Origin: Zygnema cylindricum
Taxonomy: Eukaryota; Streptophyta; Zygnematophyceae; Zygnematales; Zygnemataceae
NCBI GenBank assembly: GCA_037447655.1
Contig: JBBHKE010002973.1
Span: forward strand, 1-64,000
Length of the DNA stretch: 64,000 bases
Direction: 5' to 3'
The notes below the pieces were generated by a model, which was not told the DNA's origin, did not search any database, and saw nothing but the letters and a program-made list of their open reading frames with translations. Shown here in pieces: positions 10,735-22,708 of this stretch. The first letter of the stretch is position 1. Each line of letters starts with the position of its first letter. The position numbers and the translations under genes were made by a program.

Positions 10735-11821
10735 GTTTATCAAGTTCGTATACGATAAAATTTCGTTTATTCGCATGTAATGCATAAATATAAGCAAAAC
10801 AAACATAATGAAATAGAAAAAACACAACATAAATGATTAAAACAATATTAAATCGCATACATGACACAATGCCAACTTTTTTTCACGCACAAATCTTTCC
10901 CCTTTCTTTTATTTTTTCTCTCTTTCTCTCTTAATTGAAAACCAATGACTAACTTACCTGATTTCGATGCGCCAAGACAAAATCATCTCTGGAGGTTTGT
11001 TGAATGAGTACGTTATCCAACCATGGTTCATCCAACACCGGATTATGATTATTCAAAGTATAGTTTACGAAAGTTGTCGGGCCTATTTTCTATTTTTTCC
11101 CGCCCGTCACTTCTATACATGGCTTACTATTATGTTAAAATATAAAACGCATAACTGAAAGCATGTTACTTTCAACATTTTATTTTTACCAATGTGTTTC
11201 TTTTCCCTATTCATTCCACGTCTTTTTCTTCTCCACGCCCGACGTCTACTGATGTCTCTCTCTCTCTTTTCTTCATTCCACATTTTTTTTTCCAACATCC
11301 TACATGTATCGTTTCCTCTCCCCCTCCACTTTTCATCCTCCACCTTATTTCCCACGACTTTCTTTTATTGATGTCCCTCCAACAAGTTTATCACAAAGAT
11401 TGCGTCGGACACACTTTTTTTTCGGAATCCATTGCACATTTCGCAAACAAGCCAAACAAATGATAAATTTTCAGCTTATCTCGACCTTGGTGCATTTGAT
11501 ATTGACTTGGCCAATTGGAGAACATTTGGACACATCGCATTATTGTAGTATGAATGTCGATGTTATGTTTAACGAGTACCATTATGGTTAGAATGGGCAA
11601 TCTCTAATGACGTCATTGTTGGATCATACAAAAAAAACAATACAAAAAAAGGCATCTCAATATATAGTTTATGCTTAGAGGGAAAGAAAATCAATATGGA
11701 GTCGATGTGTATTATTAGATTATGGTTTGTATTGAAATGTTAATAAAAGTTCCAAAGTAGGTTGCAACAAAAGCTATACAATTTCTAGAGGAAATTTAAG
11801 ATTGAACTATTTAGTGGGAGC

Positions 11822-11953
11822 ATGGCGGAACTAAAAGAGGCTTTATCTGTTTCTTCTCAATCGGTTTTGAAAGAGGGAGTTTGTGAGAGAGAAGTTCAAC
11901 GAAAGTTGTTAAAGTTTCAAAAATTAGAAGAGTTGTTTGCAATCACGGGTTAA
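11822..11953 (+). other. Short open frame, 43 residues
   Basis: ATG to TAA encodes a charged, probably helical peptide beginning MAELKEALSVSSQSVLKEG and ending LEELFAITG. Its codon use looks more gene-like than the flanks, and it could be the last exon of an unrecognised gene. The region 10414-11821 holds CT-rich stretches near 11250-11360 and no other supportable gene. Confidence 0.2.
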
Positions 11954-12399
11954 CTTGGAAATTACAATGTTTTAAATAGTGATATACCTTTAGTTTTTTT
12001 AATTATGTAGTTGGATTGGGGTTTTATTATAATTTTGGATTTAACTCTTTTATCTCGTTAGCATTGTCTTAACAATGTACAAATTTTGTTTTTGGGTGTT
12101 CAAAACGATGTTTTATTCCATACAAAAACAACAACCAAATAAGTCTACTTCTATATACGATCGTTATACACTACATCTGTATCAAATGTTATTGACAACT
12201 TATTTATAAACAAATAAACATAGTATTTATGGATACAAAAAATTTTACAAATACGTTTGATTACCACTAGTGTAGTGAAATATGTTTCTATTATTTACAC
12301 CCAACATGTTATGATCACCCCGTTGTAGTGTGCACTCATTTATGCCCAATATGTCTTTTCTAATCCCCAGTGTGGTACCTTAGGAACTTAGAATATGCT

Positions 12400-13130
12400 A
12401 TAAAAAACAATGGTGCAAACACACAAATGTATCTCAAACGCCATTATAGATATCCAATAAATCAAGGAAAATTATGGTTTTTACACACCGATGGTACTTA
12501 ATAGAGGTATAGCGGCCAATAAAATAGTGACATATATTTATACTGCTTAGTTTGATATATGTTATGATGAAATTTTCCTATAACTAAAAATGCATGATTA
12601 ACCCCAAACATAACGTATAGAGTTTCTGAATTTTTCAGCTCACTAATGGTTTATAGAGTTATAGTAAAACTTCATTTCCGTATTAAAGCTACTATATTTT
12701 ATTTAAACACAGTTGCAATAACCGTCGATATCCAAAAAAAAACACCATCTCTCGACTTAGTATATGCAATTTATGGTTCTTTACGCCTACGATCGCTTAT
12801 CGTGCTATGGCAGTCGAAATAATAGTAACGTATGAATTAATTATTGAATATAACACATACATTATAAACCCTTCATATAATCAACAATATAGGTTGCAAA
12901 CGCCACGGTTGACATTCGAAAAGGCACACTCACGTTATGGTAATTTCTAGTTTGTTCTTGACTTAACGAGTTACAAAAAACAGTAAACAATAGCAGTACG
13001 ATTGTAATATTTATTATCAAACGTTCTATTGTATGCTTTTGCAATAACCATCCATTCAACGCGAATACCAACTCTTAACAAAGCGCATAAAATTACGGTT
13101 CTTTGGCGGTGAAAAATGTTTACCAAGTTA
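12400..13130. repeat. Diverged repeat units
   Basis: Similar passages recur at irregular spacing of about 180-320 bp. Each has a gcaa(t/a)a(a)cc.tcgatatcc-like start, then ttatggtt(c/t)tttac, around 12417-12490, 12715-12790, 12895-12945 and 13040-13110. The units are strongly degraded. No gene was seen from 11954 to 14041. Confidence 0.35.
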
Positions 13131-14041
13131 TACCGACCATTATTTCAATAATGGATAATTGGGGTAGTATTGATGACATATTCTATGAAAAAATAATGGT
13201 TCGACACATCTAGAACTATCGAGTGTTCATTTTTATCAGGCATATTACATTTCTTCTTTAACCACCTCATTGTATAACTAATTGCATGCATCACAAATAC
13301 CGCAGATAATAACTTCATATATTGTTATATACCTTTTATTATTGTACAATATGACTACACAAACTCATATAATTGAAGACTACTCGTAACTATGAAAATA
13401 TAACGAATCATATAATACAAATAACCCTAAGCATAAGATGTAAATACAAGCTATTTTATAATTAAAGGTTGTTTATTATATTTCGTATCATAGGCCAACA
13501 TGATACCATTTATTGTTATAATGAAATTTAACTATGAAATTGTAAGAACACTTATCATTAACAATCTATTTACCATTGTGGGCATTGATTTTTTTGTTTT
13601 TTATTAGGATTTTATGTTTCAAAATTATAACCGAAAGCTGCACAAACTTGTATTATCATAGATTTTAAATCATAGTTATGAAAAATATTAGTAATTTAAC
13701 ATATGTTCGTGAAATACCACCATTAATCCTACAAAGAGAGCGTAAAATGAAAGGTTGCCTACATATTTTAACTCAATGCCATGTTAATTGCGTACTATTT
13801 TCATACCATATTAGCGCATTGATTACACCGAAGGTATATTGGTTATTTTAGTATTCTAATCAACACTAGCAATGCACAGTCGACGATCTAAAAGCTCCTT
13901 CGAACCCAAAGAAAACACAGTATACAACTGGCTCATCAAACATGCTATGAGAAATTGTAGTTGCGACCATTTAGAGAAAATGCAAATAACCAATTTAATA
14001 CAAGTAAAAGACTGATTGAAGTTCACATTTTTAAAAGGTTG

Positions 14042-14279
14042 CTTTTAACCTTATTTACAAATTGGTTACGCTGGCATGCCATGCTATATACATTGAAAAT
14101 AAAATACAATGTAATACATAGTACTAATATATAGCGCTCTATCTTTTTTTCCACTTATTTCCGATACGGAAAATTTGTTGTTCTCGGAGCGATTTATTGG
14201 GACACATCACTGTTCGATAACCAGTAAATATCAGTATCGGTTTTATCGCGGATTTTTTTTTTACCGATACACAACACTA
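14042..14279. mobile_element. Right-end relic of the TAGTGTTGTGTATCGG TIR family
   Basis: Ends with the 19-bp terminus TTACCGATACACAACACTA (14261-14279) and shares the preceding gttcgataacc, tcagtatcggttttatcgcg and ggcatgcca context with the complete element's right half at 8670-8881. No left end was found. Confidence 0.6.
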
Positions 14280-14282
14280 CTG

Positions 14283-14394
14283 TAGTGTAGTTAATTTTGA
14301 ATATCCAATGAATTGCTTTAGGTGTTAGCTTCCCTTCTCAATTGTTGTGGTTGAAAGCATAAGCTCTGCTACCAAACACTTTGAGATGCAATAG
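14283..14394 (-). pseudogene. Copia integrase C-terminal fragment
   Basis: The minus strand reads LLHLKVFGSRAYAFNHNN, a stop, then EGKLTPKAIHW. This matches the conserved copia integrase end (HLKVFGSRAY.H....R.KLDPKS). Only about 37 codons survive. The right end is cut by an LTR at 14396 and the left by the TIR relic. It belongs to a copia lineage other than the main ones here. Confidence 0.6.
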
Positions 14395-14395
14395 G

Positions 14396-15115
14396 TGTTG
14401 AAAATACTAGATTTATAGGGTATTTTCTAGGTCTAAATAGATCAATAAAATAGGAAAAAAAAAAAGGACAGCATGCCTTCGCCTCCCCTCTCTAGCCACC
14501 ATACTTGTTCTAGTTACTAAAAGATAGAGAGGGAGGTTAAGCCATGGCTGCCTTAGCTCCACAGGCAGTACTAAAGAGTGACATAAGTCACTCTCAACAA
14601 AAGGTTGAGTCTGGCAGGACTCGAACCTCCGACTGGCAAAACGAGGCGTAGCCGTCAGCTCTTACCAGTCTGTCGTAGAAGTTTGTAACAGTACATGAGG
14701 TGTGATATTTATTTAAACGTTGTTTAGAGGATCTAGTACGATTAACAGAATTACGGATAGAATGCATAGAGATTACTTAAATATACGGTACAACATGTCA
14801 CACTTGAAACAAATGAACCGGACATTCGTTTCAACGGCTAATATTGAAAGCCGGATTTGATCCGGCGACGCTTGTCATTGTCGAGATCCCGGCATGGCCG
14901 CTTTGGCGGTTTTTGGGCGTGATGTGACCTGGCGCCATGTGGTGGGATAACATTGAGAGGCAGGAATCCCGAGGAGCATAAGTACGAGTGAGACGAAGAC
15001 ACGAGTCCATCTAATGGCTTTCGCGTACATATGCCATACGGAAAGTACATCAGCCGTAGTACCTTTCTCTACTCTACAATCGTGTGATAGGTTCGTGATA
15101 TAGGTTGCCTATACT
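14396..15115 (+). mobile_element. Truncated copia LTR (type E) of TE1
   Basis: Begins TGTTGAAAATACTAGATTTA and continues tagggtattttctaggtctaaatag, matching the LTR start at 30833 and, more loosely, group IV LTRs. It contains the gccatggctgcct box and an antisense tRNA-like module. The 3' part of the LTR, the primer site and most of gag are missing: the sequence joins at about 15116 directly to a zinc-knuckle codon series. Confidence 0.6.
14608..14685 (-). other. Antisense tRNA-like module in LTR (E-type)
   Basis: The minus strand has GACTGGTAAGAGC (A-box-like), a long variable middle, then GTCGGAGGTTCGAGTCCTGC with a perfect Pol III B box GGTTCGAGTCC. Confidence 0.6.
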
Positions 15116-17950
15116 TTGTTGCCCAAGCCAGGACACTTTATAGCGGTTATTGTCAAGGTGTCGGAGCTGAGGCTTCAAAAGAACCGTGGAGGGGGTTCTT
15201 CTAGAGGGAAGAAGAAGGCACTTATGGTCACAAAAGTGAAAGGAGAGACCGAGGAAGAGTCCTCTGAGGAGAAGGATGGGGAGCTTCTTCTTGACCAGAG
15301 TCTAGAGGAGAAGGAGATCCCTCGCAAACAGAAGTGTGCTCTCCGAGCAATTCGGGAAGCTCCACAAGAAGGATGGATAATCGACTCATGTGAATCCATG
15401 CATATGTGTCGTGATAAGCACCTCTTTACAAAGATAAGAAAAATCCCTAATATAGAGATAGAGTATGGGGATGGGAGTGGTTACTACAGATCTAGTGGGG
15501 TCGGTAGATGTGAAAGTCTTAGTGGAGGGTAAGATATCTATACTCACTTTCTCAAATATACTCTACATTCCTCAGCTGAGTAAAAATCTTATCTCTACGT
15601 TTGTGTTAGATGACAAAGAGTTTGATACTTTCACTGGAAAGGGAGTCTTTACAGCTAAGTATTGGGATGAAGTTTACTTCACAGCAGATAACGGTAGCCA
15701 AGGAATGTTTACGCTTAACTTGAGTAATGAAAAGAAGAATGCTTACTATGTTGGTGTTCCTAAGGTGATGATGTGGCATAAGCGATTGGGGCATGTGCAT
15801 TTTGATAGGTTAAGGGAAATGAAAAAGCTTGGGGTAGTAGATGGCATTAAGTTTGGGGATAATGAAATGATGGATGATTGTAGTGGTTGTGCTCAAGGTA
15901 AGGCTCACAGACTTCCCTTTCCCAAAGCCGCCACATATAGAGGTGAGAAAGTATTAGATTTAGTCCACACAGATATCAAGGGACCTGCAAAAGTACCTTC
16001 GCTTCGAGGAAAAAGGTTTATGTTGACAATAACCGATGAATGGTCTATTTACTCTACAGTCTACTTCCTAAAAACAAAGTCTGAAACACCAACTTACTTC
16101 AAAGAATATAAAGCCTGGAGTGAGAAGTTGAATGGAACCGCCATTAACAGAAAAAAGAGTGATAATGGGGGAGAATATACCTCTAACCAGTTTGAGAAAT
16201 ATTTGAGAGATGAGGGAGTTCAGCACCAAAAAACTGTACCATATAACATGGATCAAAATGGGGCAGCTGAGAGGTTGAACCGAACACTAAGAGATACTGT
16301 ATGCAATATGTTGGCCGACAAGAAAATAAGAAAGAGATTTTGGGCAGAAGCCAAGAACTATGCCAACTACATTAAGAATGAAGTCTTTACCTCAGCCATA
16401 AAAAGAATGGCACCTTATGAGAGATGGGTTGGAAGGAAACCAGATATCTCTCACCTTAAATTATTCGGTAGCAAAGTTTACAGTCTTGACACAGATACGA
16501 AAAACTGGAAACTAGATGCTAAAGGAAAACGTGGATACTTTGTAGGATATGATGAGGATGTTAAGGGATATAGAGTATGATTTAGCAAAGAAAGATATCA
16601 TTCTGGTCTAACACCTAGTTGACATGGATGAAGGGAAGCCATTTGACCCCTTCAAATATACCAAGAAGATAAGGATCAGATTTGAGTCCGAAAGTGAGGA
16701 GAACTCGGTCGTTCATGAAAGGGACATGAGTGAAACAGTGATTGCAGCTTCAGGGGAGATCTAAGATACAAGAGACTCACTTGAAACCTCACTATTCTTA
16801 TGGACTTCAAGGAAACAAAAGAGGAGGAACCGGAACCGGCTTCCATGGATAGGGAGTCAATGAGACAATAAGGAGAAATCCAAGACTTCCCTCCATTCGA
16901 GCTTCGGAGTTTGAGGGAGGGAGAAGGAGCAACAAAAGGATACAGGAAAAATAGGCCGCTCATAAGGTAACTAAGCTATCTCATCCAGATGAGCCTCAAT
17001 CATACTTGGAGGCAGTAAACAGTCTGGAGAAAGACTGATGGATTAGAGCCATAAATGATGAGATGGTCTCCATCAAGGAAGCAAATACTTGGGAACTAGC
17101 AAACAGTCCTCCGGACAAAAAACCAATTAGTTGTAAATGGGTGTTTAAATTAAAACTAAACCTAGATAATACCAATGAGAGATATAAGGCTCGGTTGGTA
17201 GAAAGTGTTTCACCCAAAACGAGGGGATTGATTATGAGGAGACTTTTGCCCCATTTGTTCGGTTCCCTTCCGTAAGGATTCTCCTTAGTTTTACGGGAGC
17301 GGAAGACATGGAAATACACCAAATGGATATTAAGACCGCCTATCTCAATGGTGTGTTAGAGGGAGAAATTTTCATACGGCAACTAGAGGGGTTCGTGGAG
17401 GAAGGAGATGAGTGCAAGGTCTTCAGGCTCATAAAGTCTTTATATGGACTAAAGCAGGCTCCTCAAGAATGGAATAAGAAACTAGATGAGTTTCTCACAG
17501 GTCTGGGATATATCGGGATCAGCTCTGACCACTCTATCTATATGTTTGAAGATGAGAATGGTGTGATTTTTATTGCAATTTATGTGGATGATCTGTTGGT
17601 GTTAAGTAAGTCTTTGGAAAAGATCAATAAGTTAAAGAAAGATCTTAGAAGTAAATTTGACATGAAGGATTTAGGGGAGGTAAGATATATTCTAGAAATT
17701 CAAATGGAGAGAGATAGGGGGGAAAGGATCATTAGACTTACTCACAAAGAAGCAATAGGTAACATGCTTGAGAAATTCCTGATGGAAACAGCAAAAAGTT
17801 GTACCACTCCCATGGACTTGAAGAAAGTAAGTGATGGAAGTGTAGAAGGAGGATTGATTATTTTAGATGATCAAATTAGTCCAAAAGAGAGAGTTTATGG
17901 TGTATTCCCTACAGGCAGGTTATAGGAAGTCTAATATACTTTGTGAACTG
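15116..17950 (+). pseudogene. TE1 copia gag-pol (group I), degenerate
   Basis: Starts in the nucleocapsid zinc knuckle (CPKPGHF then a lost fourth ligand). The protease motif WIIDSCESMHM has Cys in place of Gly in the DSG active-site triad. The integrase has the HHCC part (HKRLGHVH and CSGCAQGKAH) and a complete D-D-E set: HTDIKG, KSDNGGEY and NGAAERLNRT. Reverse transcriptase follows from about 17063 with a frameshift near 17210, then MDIKTAYLNG and the catalytic YVDD in IYVDDLLVLSKS (17580-17615). A frameshift at about 16577 and several stops separate the pieces. The 3' end switches at about 17950 to a group II sequence. Confidence 0.85.
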
Positions 17951-18629
17951 TACATGGCAAAGCCATATAGGGAGGTAGTTGGAAGTCTTATATATTTTAT
18001 GAACTGTACGAGACCCGACATTGCAGCAGCTATAGGAGTCCTGAGTAGAAGTCTGCAGAAGCCTAAAAAGACAGATTCGGAAGCCGCAAAAAGGGTGTTG
18101 AGATATCTTGCAGGTACTCGAAATCTCAAGCTTGTACTCGGAGGAGGAGTGGTAAAAATATAGACATGGAGCGATGCTAGCTATGGAGACATGCCAAGCC
18201 GAAAATCTTTTGAAGATTCGATATGGAACATGCTTCTGGAGTACCAAATTACAAAAGGTTACAGCTCAATCCAGAATGGAGTCACGATATATGGCAACAA
18301 CTTCCGCCCTCAAGGAGCTCCTATGGGTCAAGTCCATTTTACAAAAAACTTGGGTATATGCAAACTGGTCCTCAAGCTATTTAGTGTGACAACCACGCAC
18401 CCATTGCAATTGCCTCTAACCCCAACCATCACTTTAAGAGCAAACACATGGATGTTAGACTTCACTTTGTTAGAGAAAAAGTACATGCAAAAGTCGTTAA
18501 ATTGTGTAATTTACCTGACGAGAAGATGGTGGCTGTTATGTTAACAAAAGCCCTTCCTGCTCCTAAGTTACAGTTTTGCAGAGATGCTATTGGATTTAGT
18601 GGGTAATTGAGCCTAAAGATTTAGGGGAG
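17951..18629 (+). pseudogene. Group II copia 3' end (RNase H and polypurine tract)
   Basis: Opens with KPYREVVGSLIYFMNCTRPD, repeating the segment just passed in TE1. Then come RYLAGTRNLKLVLGGG, KVTAQSRMESRYMA and a frameshifted CDNQAAIAIA region, and it ends in a polypurine tract ttaggggag immediately before the LTR at 18630. The sequence matches group II, not the group I body upstream. This fragment is therefore the tail of another element sharing the TE2 5' LTR, or a recombination product. Confidence 0.75.
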
Positions 18630-19639
18630 TGTTGTAATTTAGAAATTTTTATTTCAGTAGATATGGTTAAAATAACTTAGGATATTTTTTTTTCTAGTAG
18701 TCCACTGTAATACTTACCTTAATTAGTGTTACATTAGCAAAAAGTACAGTAGAGTGTATCGTACTTTTGCAAGGACACGTGTCGGCGAAAGAACGTATGA
18801 GGGTTTTTCGGAGTAGCGCTGAGAGTCAGCCATACGTGTCAAAAGGTTGACGATGTGATTCACATGATCGTACGGACGGGATCTGTCCCGGGTATTCCGA
18901 AAACATATGGTACAGTTCGACGGTACCATCGTCGATCAATTTTTTCCAACGGACGCGATTCATCTAGGACCACAAGCGTGATTCATGAGGGACCACAAGC
19001 GTGATTCGCGTGGGACCACAAGTGACAAAGCACTCAGGTGCTTCGTACTACACGACCACATTCGGCTAGACTTTAGCAGCTACCGCTGACTCAGCATTTC
19101 GAACATTTTGTGTACGGTTCAATGTCTGTAAATATCTGAATAACATTAATTTGTAGTTTAGTGTGATAAAAAATAGTGTTCCATTAATCAGGTTTTTAGA
19201 AATTAATAATTAGGGTTTTGAGGTACAGTGACGTACAGGTAGGATGATTTGTCGTTAGCCAGGATAATAACCATAGTAACGATTACCCAAATTAGTGTAG
19301 ATCAGAAGATACACACTGTGAGTATATAACTTAGGACTTAGCCAATTTTGTAGTATCCAGTTTTGGGAATATGATTTTCTAAGGGCAGTTTTTAGGAAAC
19401 TTCCAGACATCATATCTTATGGTTTACTAGATCATTTAGGCCGCAATTTTGGGAATTGTCTGTTTACTATATTAATAATCACTGTGGCAAATTTGAAGCA
19501 TATTGGATTTGTGAGTCATATTTTGTGTCAGTTCTAAGTCCGGTGTTGAGTAGGTACTTTGAGAGTTTCTGTTGTTTTTCATGTCTATTTCCACTTCTAC
19601 TGCTGGTTCTCCCCCTGTAACAGTGGTTGTAGAACAACA
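18630..19639 (+). repeat. TE2 5' LTR (1010 bp)
   Basis: Begins TGTTGTAATTT and ends GTAGAACAACA. It contains a TATATAA followed by AGGACTTAG (19323-19341), a likely core promoter. The last 59 nt (from ATG 19581) already encode the gag start MSISTSTAGSPPVTVVVEQ, so coding begins inside the LTR. Confidence 0.8.
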
Positions 19640-22600
19640 CGTTGTGGGCCTTTCGTCAAGAATTCCTATCTTCAATGGCCAAAAGTATGCGTACTGGGCG
19701 GCGATGGTTGAATCGTCGTTTGAAATTGCTGACTTATTGGGGGTCTTGATGGCTCCCTTGATGAAACAGATCCAAGTTGGGCGAAAAAGAATTCAATGGC
19801 AAAGAACAATCTAATTATTTGCATTTCAGAAAATCTGGTCATGTCTCGCTTGAAAATGAAGAAGGGGAAAGAGATTTGGACATCACTGAAATCTGCTTTT
19901 GAGAAAGCGAATGTCCAATAGGAGCTCTTGGTGGCTGGAATATTTTGGGGGTACGAATACTGGGGGGGAACTATGGTTATGTATTGTGACAAATTTCGTG
20001 CACTTATTGATGCACACTCTTCTACTGGGGGTTCATTTCCTGAGTTTTAGCAGGCAGCTTTGCTTATTAGAGGACTTCGTAGTAGCATGAAAGGTGTGTC
20101 TGCTTAGTTAACGAGTCATGATAAAGCTAGTTTGTCGTTTTAATTAGCATATAATCTTATATTGGAGGAAGAGTCTAATACTAAACTCCTTGAAGGAGAA
20201 GGAAAGGTTGAAGCTTTTGCAACAGACTTTGACAAAAATAATTAGTTTAACCAGAATCAGAATCAGTTTAATCAGAGGCAGAATAGGCCATCTACTACTA
20301 CTTGTTTCTATTGTTTTGAGAAGGGTCATGGATAAAGGTACTGTCCTAAATTGAAGAAGGCTAATGAGACAGGTTTATACAGGCCAGGTTGGCAATAGAA
20401 CCAGTATCACAGAGGTTTTTCTGAAAATCCTTCTCGTGGAAATGCTCTTTTTTCAGATTCTGCAACTGATGGAGATGAGTCTCTCAGCTTCAATGAGCAA
20501 GAGGAGGCGGATTTATTTGCTATGGCGGCTGCCATGGAGGGTCCAAAGTATGTAGGATGGATCATGGACACGGGAGCGTCTGCCCACATGTGTTAGAACA
20601 AGGCGGTTTTTATGAATCTGCAACAAATATCTCCAAAGAGAATCTACTATGCTTGCCGCATGAGGGTTCAAACCTCAGCTCACGGTGATGTATCATTGAT
20701 GGGTGATGTGGGAAGAAAGTCGGTAGAGAGAACCCTTCACAATGTTTTGAATATTCCATATTTTAAGAAAAATCTTTTTTCTACATCATGAGTTGAGAGC
20801 AAATGCTTTGAAGAAGTTATGAAAGGAGGGAGACAGGTTGTTAGCAGAAAAGGGAAAGACCCAGTAACAAGAACTAGAGATGCTATCAAAATGTACCGGA
20901 TGGACATGGCTGAATATAAGGAAAATGATGTTTTCTACTCCAGTGTCGAATATGAGAATGAGTTGTGGCATAAGAGATTAGGACACATGAATTATGATAG
21001 TCTAAAGAAAATGGTGAATTCGGAAAAAGTTGATGGAGTTTCTCTCACATCTCATCCTATAAAAATATGTGATCGTTGTTCACTTGGCAAGATCCACAAA
21101 TTGCCATTTCCACAGGAAACAGACCATAGATCGGAAAAAGTTCAGCAGCTCATCCATTCTGATGTTCTCGGTCCTTCACAAGTGTCTTCGGCTGGATAGG
21201 TCCACTATATGGTCACATTTACAGATGACTACTCGAGGTACACCAAAGTTTACTTCATGCAACATAAAAGTGAAGTGTTTACTCACTTCAAACACTACAA
21301 AGCGTGGGCGGAAAAGCTTCAAGATGTTCCAATATTGGCGCTAAGATGGGACAACGAAGGAGAATACACATCGAAAGAATTCGAATAATTTCTCCTTAAG
21401 AGAGGTATCACTCACAATTTTACAGTTCCATATACACCGGAACAAAATGGTGCTTGTGAGAAATTAAATAGGACAGTGATGGAGAGTGCTCGGTCCATGC
21501 TTGCAGATAAAGGGCCAGTTTTAAAATTATGGGCTGAAGCACTTAACTGTGCTGTTTATATTAAGAATAGAATTGCTTCTAAATCTCTTAGCACTACACC
21601 TTATGAGCTTTCGACAGGAGAGAAATCTGATGTTATTCACTTTAAAATCTTAGGCAGCAAGTGTTTCATTGTAGATACTTCACAAGATAGATGGAAAATG
21701 GATGCTAAGGGCTTGCCAGGAATTTTCATGGGGTATAATGATAATGCAAAAGGTTATTGAGTTTTTTGTATTTGAGAAACAGAAAGTGATTATCTCTATG
21801 AATATCCAGATTAAAGATGAATTGGATTCGGTTGACTTATTTAAAGTACCAGACGAAGCGGCAAAGGAACAACAGGAATATGTCATTTTTCACCATACAC
21901 AGCGAGTTTACTTTCCACAGCCAAGTGAGACTGCTATTCCTTCAGTTCTCCTTGTGCCTTCCCAAGATGCTTCACACCAAGTTCCAACTCAGACGGAACG
22001 AATTATTCCACTTGCACAACCAGCAGAGGTCGCAGCTCGGACAAGGCTGTCAAATTAGAGGTTGCCGACGATTTCAGCCTCACAATTTTCGGGGGGAAGG
22101 AGATATAGCAATCGTCTGCAAACAAGCTCTCACTTTACTTTTTCTGTAGCTACAAAGGAGCCTCTAACAATTCAAAAGGCCTTTTCATCACCTGAGAGAT
22201 ATCACTAAATCGAGGCAGCATACGATGAAATGAAATCTATTATGGAGGCACAGACATGAGAGCTGGTGGAAATCCAGGGCAGAAAAGCCATCGGGAGCAA
22301 ATGGGTATTCAAGGTGAAGTTAAATCCGGATAACACTTTTGATAGGTATAAGGCCAGACTAGTGGCCAAGGGGTATAATAAAAAAAAAGGTATTGATTTT
22401 AAAGAAACCTTCTCTCCAGTTGTTAGATTTCCTACTATCACAATTTTGCTAAGCCTAGCGGCTATAGAGAAAATGGAAATACAACAAATAGATGTAAAAA
22501 TTGCTTTCTTACATTGAGAGTTGGAAGAGACCATTTCGTGAAGCAGCCTGATATGTATGTAGAAAATGGAAAGGAGCAATTGGTGTGTAAACTGATGAAA

Positions 22601-22708
22601 TCTTTGTATGGGATGAAACAAGCCCCCATACAATGGAATTTGAAGTTAGATGAGTTTTTGACAAGGCTAGGTTTTAAGGGAATTAGCTCAAATCATTGAG
22701 TATATATT
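19640..22708 (+). pseudogene. TE2 gag to RT, degenerate
   Basis: The gag frame enters from the LTR through the primer-site region (CGTTGTGGGCC, a diverged primer site) to SSRIPIFNGQKYAYW. Recognisable in order are the zinc knuckle CFYCFEKGHG*RYC (20308-20350), protease WIMDTGASAHMC, integrase WHKRLGHMNYDSL, CDRCSLGKIH, IHSDVLGP, RWDNEGEY and NGACEKLNRT, then RT with [12 protein letters not shown] and KARLVAKGY. Stops at 20053, 21199, 21370, 21760 and elsewhere break the frame. Confidence 0.8.
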
